A DNA stretch of 64,000 bases, taken from positions 1 through 64,000 of the forward strand of contig NW_026014875.1 in the NCBI RefSeq assembly GCF_020379485.1, written 5' to 3'. Of this stretch, positions 24,942-35,841 are shown piece by piece (within the stretch, counting starts at the first letter, position 1; every line of letters begins with the position of its first letter). Made by a program: the position numbers and the translations under genes. This DNA comes from Brassica napus. Taxonomy: Eukaryota > Streptophyta > Magnoliopsida > Brassicales > Brassicaceae. The notes below the pieces were generated by a model. The model saw only the letters and a list, made by a program, of their open reading frames with translations. It made no database searches and was not told where the DNA came from.

Positions 24942-25405
24942 GCAAAGGGTTCACTTTGGCCAGTCAACATAATTTTCTGTGTATTGACCAGATCTGGTCT
25001 TTGTTATATTTTCTATGTCTTATTTTCACACAAAATGATTTATTTCATTTTGGCTAAAACTTGTATAAGTACTCCATCATTTCTGAATAAAGAGGATCGA
25101 TTTTTCCCTTCAAAACTTCTCAAGTTTTCTCTCTTTGTTCATTGCAAAGAACTTGTTCTTAGTTTACTTTGGTGTGGTTAGCATCCGAGCAAACACCTTG
25201 TCTAATCGGACCGGTGAGTCACATCCGGCGATCTAGTCAAGTCAGTCTCCACAACGGACCTGTGAGTCACATCAGGCGTTGTTCAGACTTGGAAATATCG
25301 AAGGCCTTCCGCATCCTTCGTGAGATCCCTCGATCCATCACTTCTCCATCCGGAGATCCTATCAAATACCGTACCGGCTGAGTGTTCCGATCTAAGGGTC
25401 TATCA
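24377..25405 (+). repeat. 3' LTR of E2 (1029 bp)
   Basis: It has the same length as the 5' LTR, with one difference noticed at 24640. The first 565 bp are protein-coding. It is followed by the target duplication GGAAG. Confidence 0.97.
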
Positions 25406-28400
25406 GGAAGGGTCAGCGTGCTGAGTCCAATGACCAACGTGCTGATATGTGTACTGATGGACAGCCACGGACGTCTTGTGTGTGCTGATGGACACACACG
25501 GACAGCCACGGACGTCCCGTGTGTGCTGACGGACACACACGGACGTCCTGTGTGTTCTCACGGACACCCACAGACGTCCTGTGTGTACTGAACAGACAGC
25601 CCACGTGGGCCAAAATCACCTGAACAGTCCACCGGAAGGGCCAGCGTGCTGAGTCCAAGGACCAGCGTGCTGATATGTGTACTGCTGGACAGTCACGGAC
25701 GTCCTGTGTGTGCTGACGGACACACACGGACACACACGGACCCCCACAGACAGCCACGGACATCCTGTGTGTGCTGACGGACAGCCACGGACGTCCTGTG
25801 TGTGCTGGCGGACACCCACGGACGTCCTGTGTGTACTGAACAGACAGCCCACGTGGGCCAAAATCACCCAAACAGTCCACGGGAAGGGCCAGCGTGCTGA
25901 GTCCAAGGACCAACGTGCTGATATGTGTACTCATGGACAGCCACGGATGTCCTGTGTGTGCTGACGGACATAGACGGCCATCATGTGTGTGCTGACGGAC
26001 ACACACGGACAGCCACGGAGATCTTGTATGTGCAGACGGACACACACGGATGTCCTGTTTGTGCTGACGGACACCCACGGACATCCTGTGTGTCCTGACG
26101 GGCACACACATACACACACGGACACACACGGATAGCCACAGACGTCATGTGTGTGCTGACGGACAGCCACGGACGTCCTGTGTGTGCTGGCGGACACCCA
26201 CGGACATCCTGTTTGTACTGAACAGACAGCCCACGTGGGCCAAAATCACCCAAACAGTACACAGGAAGGGCCAGCGTGCTGAGTCCAAGGACCAGCGTGC
26301 TGATATGTGTACTGATGGACAGCCACGGACGTTTTGTGTGTGCTGACGGACACACACGGACAGCCACGGACGTCCTTTGTGTGCTGACGGACACACACAG
26401 ACGTCCTGTGTGTACTGAACAGACAGCCCACGTGGGCCAAAATCACCCAAACAGTCCACGGGAAGGGCCAGCGTGCTGAGTCCAAGGACCAACGTGCTGA
26501 TATGTGTACTCATGGACAGCCACGGATGTCCTGTGTGTGCTGACGGACATAGACGGACACACACGGACAGCCACGGACGTCCTATGTGTGCTGACGGACA
26601 CCCACAGACGTCCGGTGTGTGCTGACGGGCAGACACGAACACGCACGGACAGCCACAGACGTCCTGTGTGTGCTGACGAACAGCCACGGACAGCCACGGA
26701 CGTCCTGTGTGTGCCGGCAGACACCCACCAATGTCCTGTGTGTACTGAACAGACAGCCTACGTGGGCAAAAATCACCCAAACAGTCCACGGGAAGGGCCA
26801 GCGTGCTGAGTCCAAGGACCAACGTGCTGATATGTGTACTGATGGACAGCCACGGATGTCCTGTGTGTGCTGGCGGACACCCACAGATGTCCTGTGTGTA
26901 CAGAACAGACAGCCCACGTGGGCCAAAATCCCCCGAGCAGTCCACTGGAAGGGCCAGCGTGCTGAGTCCAAGGACCAACGTACTGATATGTGTACTGATG
27001 GACAGCCAAGGACGTCTTGTGTGTGCTGACAGACAAAGACGGACACACATGGACACACACGGACAGCCACAGACATCCTGTGTGTGCTGGCGGACACCCA
27101 TGGACGTCTTGTGTGTACGTAACAGACAGCCCACGTGGGCCAAAATCACCTGAACAGTCCACGGGAAGGGCCAGCGTGCTGAGTCAAAGGACCAGCATGC
27201 TGATATGTATACTGCTGGACAGCCACGGACGTCCTGTGTGTGCTGACGGACACACACAGACACACACGGACACCCACGGACAGCCACGGACGTCCTGTGT
27301 GTGCTGACGGACAACCACGGACGTCCTGTGTGTGCTGGCGGACACCCACGGACGTCCTGTGTGTACTGAACAGACAGCCAACGTGGGCCAAAATCACCCG
27401 AACAGTCCACGGGAAGGGTCAGCGTGCTGAGTCCAAGGACCAACGTGCTGATATGTGTACTGATGGACAGCCACAGACGTCCTGTGTGTGCTGACGGACA
27501 CACACGGCCATCATGTGTGTGCTGACGGACACACACGGACAGCCACGGACATCTTGTGTGTGCAGACGGACACACACGGATGTCCTGTGTGTGCTGACGG
27601 ACACCCATGGACATCCTGTGTGTCCTGACGGGCACACACAGACACACACGGACACACACGTATAGCCACAGACGTCATGTGTGTGCTGACGGACAGCCAC
27701 AGACGTCCTGTGTGTGCTGGCGGACACCCACAGACGTCCTGTGTGTACTGAACAGACAGCCCACGTGGGCCAAAATCACCCAAACAGTAAACGGGAAGGG
27801 CCAACGTGCTGAGTCCAAGGACCAGCGTGCTGATATGTGTACTGATGGACAGCCACGGACGTTCTGTGTGTGCTGACGGACACACACGGACAGCCACGGA
27901 CGTCCTTTGTGTGCTGACGGACACACACAGACGTCCTGTGTGTACTGAACAGACAGCCCACGTGGGCCAAAATCACCCAAACAGTCCATGGGAAGGGCCA
28001 GCGTGCTGAGTCCAAGGACCAACGTGCTGATATGTGTACTCATGGACAGCCACGGATGTCCTGTGTGTGCTGACGGACATAGACAGACACACACGGACAC
28101 ACACAGACAGCCACAGACGTCCTATGTGTGCTGGCAGACACCCACGGACGTGCTGTGTGTCCTAAACAGACAGCCTACGTGGGCAAAAATCACCCGAACA
28201 GTCCACGGGAAGGGTCAGCGTGCTGAGTCCAAGGACCAACGTGCTGATATGTGTACTCATGGACAGCCACGGACGTCCTGTGTATGCTGACAGACACACA
28301 CGGACACAAATAGACAGCCACGGACGTCCTGTGTGTGCTGACGGACACACATGGACGTCTTGTGTGTGCTAACGGACACCCACGGACGTCCTGTGTGTAC

Positions 28401-28544
28401 TGAACAAACAGCCCACATGGGCCAAAATCACCCGAACAGTCCACGAGAAGGGCCAGTGTGTGCTGGCGGACACCCACGAACGTCCTGTGTGTAGTGAATA
28501 GAAAGCCCATGTGGGCCAAAATCACCCAAACAGTCCACGGGAAG
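25406..28544. repeat. Satellite array II
   Basis: It starts with the right target duplication of E2 (25406-25410) and continues the interrupted higher-order repeat to about 26500. After that, units of the same family appear in a different order, with sub-repeat-rich units near 26519-26720 and 28040-28380. Near the right end (about 28440-28470) one unit is internally shortened. The last five bases, GGAAG, are the left target duplication of A1. Confidence 0.93.
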
Positions 28545-29243
28545 TGTAGAAACCCGTTAAAAAAAAAAAAAGAGAAAAGAGTGGTCGAGTCGCGGGCGAT
28601 AAGGATCGATCGAGAAGTTTTGAAGTACGAGAAGGTCAAAGAATGGATTGTGAGTGAAGCTTGAGTTGAGATAAGCTTCTCTACCATTGTTAGAAATGTC
28701 TTAGATTGATCAGACGGCAGTTTTGGAAGAATCACATTTTTGAAGCACGACGGTTTAGAAGCTCGACGTTTTTGAAGATTGACGTTTCTTCATCGCGAAG
28801 TTTTCTTGGAATATCTTCGTATCAGTAAAATATTATTCTGAAGACATTATAAGTCGTACACAGGACGGGAATTAAGCAGGACGGGAAGCAAGCACGACGG
28901 AAAAACCCGAAGTTGGGCGAAAACCCTAATTTCGGTATTACGAAATTCTTTGAGGAAGCCGGAGGCTCGGGAAATATTTTTAAAGGATATCAGACATAAT
29001 CTGTAGTTTATTAAAAATATTCAGAGAATCAGAATGGGAGCGGAAAAATATTCGGGATTGATCGCGGGTCAGAAATTCACAGGAAGGGTCGAAATCGCGC
29101 AAACGAACCGAGAAGCTCGAGGTGGCTTGATCTAAGGGATAAGAACGTGGTGGCAACTGTCTAACCAGCTTAGTGTCAAGAGAAGCTCGAGGTGTCGACG
29201 TGCATGGAAGCAGTCCATGCAGCCAGACGCATAGAAGCACGAG

Positions 29244-29599
29244 GTGGAACGGCCAAGCACGAGGTGTCTCCGCGCATGGAACCGAAGCATGCGGCCAGCC
29301 ATGTGTGTGATGCTGTGGCGCCTTGCATGAGTTCCAGTCATGCAGACTGACATCTGGGAGGAGTTTTGGCGTCCTGCATGTGTCCTGGACATGCAGCAAG
29401 CCATGTGGAGCACGAGGTGGATCGGCCAAGCACGAGATGTCGCGACGCATGCAACCGAAGCATGCTGATCGACATGTGTGAGGATGTGTGGCGCCTTGCA
29501 TGAGCTCCAGTCATGCAGCCTGACATCTGGGAGGAGTGGTGGCGTCCTGCATGTGTCCTGGACATGCAGCCAGCCATGTGGAGCACGAGGTGTCACCGT
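29244..29599 (+). repeat. 173-bp tandem duplication inside LTR A1
   Basis: Two diverged copies start at 29244 and 29417, each opening with GTGGA(A/T)CGGCCAAGCACGAG. A3 has one copy of this segment (about 53560-53740). Confidence 0.8.
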
Positions 29600-29670
29600 G
29601 CATGCGTCCGGAGCCATGCGGAGCGACACACGGGCTGCCACCAACCTGAAGCTGGTTGGCTGGTCTCTCC

Positions 29671-29677
29671 TATAAAT
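29671..29677 (+). promoter_or_regulatory. TATA box of LTR A1
   Basis: TATAAAT occurs in the context CTCCTATAAATACCCC. The same site exists in A3 at 53806-53812. Confidence 0.65.
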
Positions 29678-30640
29678 ACCCCACGACCCCAGCTCATTTC
29701 TTCACATCCAGACCTGTCCAAAGCCATTTCAAAACATGAGAGAAAAGTAGAAAAAGAAAGCAAGTGATTCCGAGCTATTTCGAGAGTTTTAGAGAGTTTT
29801 CGAGGTCAGTTCTCTACTGATTTCGAGTCAGCACCTTGGGAAGGTTCTGTCCAACTGAAGGTCAATCAAGTGAAGATCAGATCAGATGGGAGTCAAGTCA
29901 ACGTGGCTATAGAGAGAGAGAGAGAGAAAGGAAGTGATCGATTCTAGAGTATGGTCGATTCTGAAGACCGATACTCCACCGAGAAGGCCAGTTCCGTCCA
30001 ATCGGCGATTCTCTACGATTGTGACGCGGAAGCTCTGTCCAATTCAATCCGTCCAAGCCAGTCATATTCTCCTACAATCAAGTGGAGGTGCTTTCCAAGA
30101 TTAGTTCAGTTCCACGGATTCAGATCAGTCGAAGTTCTGCTTGATGCTCTGCCGGAAAGTCCGAAGAACTGTCGAGGAGCTAAAAGAAGGTTCTGTTCAG
30201 ATCAGTCCGTCCAGACCTGTTAGTGTCTTCATGATCAAGCCGAGGGTCTGTCCAAGTCGAGGTCAGTTCAGTCCAGTCCAGTCAACGCGTCCCTTTGGTT
30301 TTGGCCAAGTCCTCTCCGATCAACCAGCAGCTTCTCGCCTAGAACACTGTGAGTTGGTTTGTTTGAATTCCACTTGGAATTTAGGGTAGTTTTGTGAGTT
30401 GGTTTTGTGTGAATTCCACTTGGAATTTAGGGTAGATCGAGTCTGCATATAGATTAGAATGATCACGCTATTGAATGGTAGAGTCCTTAGGGCTATTTTA
30501 TTTATGGAACCGGACTCAGTTTAGCACGGGCTAAGCTGAGATGAAAGGAATTAAGACTGAGTTAATAACCTGATTAGGACTAAGAATAGGATGCATCATG
30601 TTTTCTATTCTTGCATGTTGATATTGTTGAGTGCAGGTTC

Positions 30641-31684
30641 CCGTTATCTTTAAAGATAGTTTCTCAGTGGGAGGCTGGACTATCTGGGTAACGGTTTGAT
30701 TGTGTTGTTTAGTATTGATATTATTGTTTAGTAGTTAGTACTAAGGGTCTTAGGCCATATAGGCCGGACTACTGGAACTATTGATTTGTGTTGTAGAGTC
30801 GAGTGTCTAGTTAGGATCTGGAACTTTGGCTTTAGGTTAGGTTCTAGATTGAGTTTGTTTTGTTGTGAGTGTGCCGATAGTATGTGCGTAACCCGCCCAT
30901 ACTAGGCTTGTGTAGGGGTGATTAGTGTTTCCTCGGCCTCGTACCCAGCGGGTTCAAGGAAACCCCTTATTCGCTGGATCGGGAAGACTCAGAGAGACGG
31001 AATCATGGCCTAGGGCTGAGTTATTACACGACGGTGTAATGTGGCAGTGACCCGAAGGACTGTGGGCTGTCGCGCGGTGACCCGAAGGACTGTGGGCCGC
31101 GGTCGGTTGAAAGTTCCTTCTTCTGGCCTTTGTGGTAGGGAGATAGGATATTGCCGATAGAGAGGAGGAACACGAAGTCACCAGGGCCCAGGTTAGAGTG
31201 TTGTGTTAGAGTGTCGTAGAGGGTTATGGAACCCTTGAGTTAGTGTAGCACCGATATACGGTGTTACAAGTTAGATCGAGTCGTAGTTACTCATAGTCTT
31301 ATTATTGTGATTGTGTTTGTGGTTGATTGATTTGCTTGCAGGTTCTGACGTTAAGTCTAAGTCTGGTTTAGGTACCGGATTAGGCTTGATGTGTATTTCG
31401 TTAGTGTAGGCCTGACGTTGGCCTGTATGTGTTTGAGCGATTGCTTGTGAAGGGTGGTGGATATTTAAGCTATGCGGTATCATTGGTTGGCCGATCATGT
31501 TCTTGTTTGATTGTTGGTCGATCGATTAATGATACTTGTATAGTCTAAGTGTCTAACACTACATGAGTATTGAACTCAGGCGTATATATGGTTAACTAGG
31601 GATTGCTTGTTGACTTGTTTTTATGCAGGTTCCCGTTACTTGAAGCTAGATCATGGCAGGAGGCCAAGTCTAACTTAGTAACGG
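30641..31684 (+). other. Two related hairpin motifs in LTR A1
   Basis: Hairpin 1 (30641-30694) has CCGTTA pairing with TAACGG, an inner GATAGT/ACTATC pair and the 14-bp palindrome TATCTTTAAAGATA. Hairpin 2 (31633-31684) has CCGTTACT pairing with AGTAACGG. Both are preceded by GCAGGTTC and followed by TTTG. They look like two diverged copies about 1 kb apart. Any function is unknown. Confidence 0.5.
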
Positions 31685-32000
31685 TTTGCTTAGCCTTAGC
31701 TCTTATTGCATGCTAGGGCTAGATTGATTGTTATTTTGGGTTGTCTGGGTAGAGTCTAGGTTGCGGGTAGAGGCCGCCAGCTCACTGAGTAATACTAGAT
31801 TACTCATCCAACTCCGTTGTCCTTTTTGCAGGTTGCTTTAGGTAAGGATGATCGGATAGCTTCGTGCTGGACGTTAGGACCGCCGGTGTAGATTTTCATG
31901 CCTTTTGTAAACGGTATTGTGAATTGTGTTATGTTGACTCGATTTGGCATTAGGCCGGGCCCAGTCTTGAATTATTCAATGTATGAATATTTCTTGAATC

Positions 32001-32006
32001 AATAAA
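32001..32006 (+). terminator. Putative polyadenylation signal of LTR A1
   Basis: AATAAA occurs in GAATCAATAAAAG. It is conserved at 51205-51210 in A2 and 55894-55899 in A3. Confidence 0.5.
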
Positions 32007-32423
32007 AGTAATTGTTTTATATGCGCTTCATGAGTACTCTGATATTTGACTAGTCCGGTCTAACACAACGTTAGGTCGAGGTACGGGTTGAAAAGCCTTA
32101 GGCCTTGATCTAACGGAAAACGCTAACTCTAGGTACGGGTTGCAAAGCCTTATGCCTTGACGCAGCGGGACGAGTTAGTGGATGAACTGGTCTAGGTCGT
32201 GGAGTAAAGTTTGTGACTCTGACCGGATTGTCCCTAGCCCGTCACGTAGCGCTTCCGGACCTTGGTGTTGGGTTGGAGGGTCAGTCATGTTCTTGTTTGA
32301 TTGTTGGCTGGCCGGTTGGCCTTTCATCTCCAACCCTTGGTGTGGGTCGTCCGTCGGTCATGTTCTTGTTTGATTGTTGGCCGGTGGGTCGACCTATGCT
32401 TAGGACGGTTCGGGGGTGTTACA

Positions 32424-34739
32424 GGAAGGGCCAGCATGCTGAGTCCAAGGACCAACGTGCTGATATGTGTACTGATGGACAGCCACGGAAGTCCTGTGTG
32501 TCCTGACGGACACACACGGACACACACAGACACACACGGACAGCAATGTATGTCCTGTGTGTGCTGACGGACAGCCACAAACAGCCACACACGTCCTGTG
32601 TGTGCTGGCGGACACCCACGGACGTCTTGTGTGTCCTGAATATACAGCCCACATGGGCCAAAATCATCCAAACAGTCCACGAGAAGGGCCAGCGTGCTGA
32701 GTCCAAGGACCAACGTGCTGATATGTGTCCTGATGGACAGCCACGGAATTCCTGTGTGTGCTGACGGACACACACGGATAGCCACGGACGTCCTGTGTGT
32801 GCTGACGGACACAGATGGACGTCCTGTGTGTGCTAACGGACACCCACAGACGTCCAGTGTGTGCTGACGGACACACACGGACACACACGGACAGCCACAG
32901 ACGTCCTGTGTGTGCTGACGGACAGCCACAGATAGCCATGGACGTCCTGTGTGTGCTGGCGGACACCCACGGACGTCCTGTGTGTACTGAACAGACAGCC
33001 CATGTGGGCCAAAAATCACCCAAACAGTCCACGGGAAGGGCCAGCGTGGTGAGTCCAAGGACCAAAGTGCTGATATGTGTACTGATGGACAGCCACATAC
33101 GTCATGTGTGTGCTGACATACACACACGGACACACACGGACAGCCACAGACGTCCTGTGTGTGCTGACGGACACACACGGACACACACGGACAGCCACGG
33201 ACGTCCTGTGTGTGCTGACGGACAGCCACAGACAGCCACGGACGTCCTGTGTGTGCTGGCGGACACCCACGGACGTCCTGTGTGTACTGAACAGACAGCC
33301 CACGTGGGCCAAAATCACCCAAACAGTCCACGGGAAGGGTCAGCGTGCTGAGTCAAAGGACCAAGGTGCTGATATGTGTGCTCATGGACAGCCACGGACG
33401 TCCTGTGTATGCTGACGGACACACACAAACGTCTTGTGTGTGCTCATGGACAGCCATGGACGTCCTGTGTATGCTGACAGACACACACGAACACACACAC
33501 ACAGCCACAGAAGTCCTGTGTGAGCTGACAGACACACACGGACACACACAGACACACACGGACAGCCACAGACGTCCTGTGTGTGCTGACGAACAGCCAA
33601 AAACAGCCACAGATGTCCTGTGTGTGCTGGCGGACACCCACGAACGTCCTTTGTGTAGTGAATAGAAAGCCCACGTGGGCCAAAATCACCCAAGCAGTCC
33701 ATGGGAAGGGCCAGCATGCTGAGTCCAAGGACCAACGTGCTGATATGTGTATTGATGGACAGCCACGGAAGTCCTGTGTGTCCTGACGGACACACATGGA
33801 CAGCCATGGATGTCCTGTGTGTGCTTACGGACAGCCACAAACAGCCACAAACAGCCACGGACGTCCTGTGTGTGCTGGCGGACACCCACGGACGTCCTGT
33901 GTGTACTGAATATACAGCCCACATGGGCCAAAATCACCCAAACAGTTCACGAGAAGGGCTAGCGTGCTGAGTCCAAGGACCAACGTGCTGATATGTGTAC
34001 TGATGGACAGCCACGGAAGTCCTGTGTGTGCTGACGGACACACACGGATAGCCACAGATGTCCTGTGTGTGCTGACGGACACAGAAGGACGTCCTATGTG
34101 TGCTGACGGACACCCACAGACGTCCAGTGTGTGCTGACGGACACACACGAACACGCACGGACACACACGGACAGCCACGGACGTTCTGTGTGTGCTGACG
34201 GACAGCCACGGATAGCCACGGACGTCCTGTGTGTGCTGGCGGACACCCACGGATGTCCTGTGTGTACTGAACAGACAGCCCACGTGGGCCAAAAATCACC
34301 CAAACAGTCCACGGGAAGGGCCAGCGTGCTGAGTCCAATGACCAAAGTGCTGATATGTGTACTGATGGACAGCCACAGACGTCATGTGTGTGCTGACGGA
34401 CACACACGGACACACACGGACAGCCATAGACGTCCTGTGTGTGCTGACGGACACACACGGACACACACGGACAGCCACAGACGTCCTGTGTGTGCTGACG
34501 GACACCCACGGACGTCCTGTGTGTGCTGACGGACACCCACGGACGCCCTTTGTGTACTGAGTGGACAGCCCACGTGGGCCAAAATCACCCAAACAGTCCA
34601 CGGGAAGGGCCAGCGTGCTGAGTCCAAGGACCAGCGTGCTGATATGTGTACTGATGGACAGCCACGGACGTCCTGTGTGTGCTGACGGACACACACGGAC
34701 ACACACGGACAGCCACAGACGTCCTGTGTGTGCTGACGG
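32424..34739. repeat. Satellite array III
   Basis: Same satellite family, with sub-repeat-rich units and variants such as CCCACATGGGCC and GGAAGTCC. It starts with the A1 target duplication (32424-32428) and ends with GACGG, the left target duplication of the next solo LTR. A segment near 33960-34560 resembles about 37390-37980 in array IV. Confidence 0.93.
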
Positions 34740-35841
34740 TGTTGTAGTACCCACGACTGAGGTTCCCATCATCCGCAAAGGTCCTACCACAAGGTCCGGC
34801 TCAAGGGTTATAAGAGCTGGATTTGCCAAAGCTGTCCAGGAGTTGCTTGCACAGGAACAAACCGGATTCAAGCAACTATTGATCCAGGAGTTGGCCGACT
34901 TAAAGCTTGAAGACACCAGCGAGCCATTAGAGGTTCCAGACTCCTTCCATTCAAGCCAATTCTCCTCCATCGACCAGAATGAAGCCGGCCTGATCATTTC
35001 CACCTTCATCCTCAATCCATCCAACCAACTTGCTTCCGGTTCAGAGATGTAGCCGTCCATCAGAAGGAGTAGTATGTGTTGTACTCTTTTTCCTTATCGG
35101 GTTTTGTCCCACTGGGTTTTTCCGAAAGGTTTTAATGAGGCAACATGCAAGCATACTATGAGTTCTGATCCGGACATCTCAAGCCGCGACCGGTCTATTG
35201 CTTTTCTTTAATTTATTTCGGTTAAGACTATGGCCATTTGTCTAGGCCTTTTATCTTTTAGAGTCCATTAAGGAACAGCTATTTAAACTCTTGTAGTAGC
35301 CAAATTTTCGGCCAAGTCTTTTTATGAAATCGTTTTGCTTAAGCAAAGAAACCCTAAGTCTTTCAGTTGTGAGAAACTATTGAGAGCAGCCGTCTGACAT
35401 ATCAAAGAGCCGAACCATTGTTCTTTGTGGAGTCCTTCGATCCATCCCATCCCTTGTCCGATCTTGAGAGAGACACACGTCCAGCAAGAGCCGGAACCAT
35501 ATCTATCCTTCAAACCATCCGTTGATCTTGTTGAGAGAGACACACGTCCAGCAACAGATTCCATCCGCTATTCTTCTCTATCTCTCTATCCTTGTTCTTA
35601 GATTTCATTCATCTTTCCTTCAAAACCCATAAAAATCATATCTTGTTCATTTATCATTTGTCCATTAGCCTCTCTGTTTCTGTTCTTGTCTCTATCGAAA
35701 ACTCACCAAAAGCTCATATTTGATTCAGGTACAATCGCCAACAAGAGACGACCCGGATGGTACCATCCATCCGAGCCAAAGACTGAACCGCGGAACGACC
35801 ATCCGTCCGTCCGTCCGCCTATCCGTCCCGTGCCTACAACA
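34740..35841 (+). mobile_element. Solo LTR of the E4 family (1102 bp)
   Basis: It starts TGTTGTAG and ends CTACAACA (8-bp inverted termini), with perfect target duplication GACGG at 34735-34739 and 35842-35846. It is closely similar to the E4 5' LTR at 59779-60857. The first 313 bp keep an open frame for the polyprotein tail (VPIIRKGPTTRSGSR to GSEM, stop 35050-35052), although the rest of the element is gone. A TATA-like TATTTAA is at 35280-35286. Confidence 0.94.

Larger units (their letters stand above)
18247..25405 (+). mobile_element. E2: complete, apparently intact CRM-like Ty3/gypsy retrotransposon
   Basis: The 7159-bp element has two 1029-bp LTRs, priming site, one unbroken Gag-Pol frame, polypurine tract and a perfect 5-bp target duplication (GGAAG). 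By eye the LTRs differ at one position (A at 18510, G at 24640). All catalytic motifs are present, so it may be autonomous. It is inserted in the satellite, and the satellite sequence is continuous across the insertion once one GGAAG is removed. The CRM assignment rests on the Gag type, the DGGSCTN protease, the tRNA-Met primer and the integrase frame entering the LTR. Confidence 0.95.
17733..26500. repeat. Higher-order repeat, copy E, split by element E2
   Basis: The first 514 bp lie at 17733-18246. The copy resumes after E2 at 25411 and keeps phase: subtracting the 7164 bp of E2 plus target duplication, a marker at 26149 falls 2111 bp after its counterpart at 16874. The match to copy D fades near 26500. 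The right boundary is approximate. Confidence 0.8.
28545..32423 (+). mobile_element. A1: solo LTR (3879 bp) of a Tekay/Del-like family
   Basis: It begins TGTAGAAACCCG, ends GGGGGTGTTACA and is flanked by GGAAG at 28540-28544 and 32424-32428, so it is a complete solo LTR left by LTR-LTR recombination. It aligns with A3 (52819-56316) along its length but is 381 bp longer, partly because of an internal 173-bp tandem duplication. A TATA box is at 29671 and a polyadenylation signal at 32001. A direct repeat of GTGACCCGAAGGACTGTGGG lies near 31048-31100. There is no protein-coding content. The lineage is inferred from the LTR ends and from the internal stub preceding A3. Confidence 0.9.

Noticed and set aside
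26145..27659. 504-codon open frame (minus strand) and dozens of smaller frames over the satellite
   Set aside because: They are translations of the same tandem repeat in several frames and on both strands. No domain, no codon bias, and frames break wherever a sub-repeat changes length.
29132..29644. 170-residue minus-strand frame in LTR A1 with a relative in A3 (53249-53779)
   Set aside because: It covers the GC-rich duplicated segment, runs against the LTR transcript direction and shows no domain.
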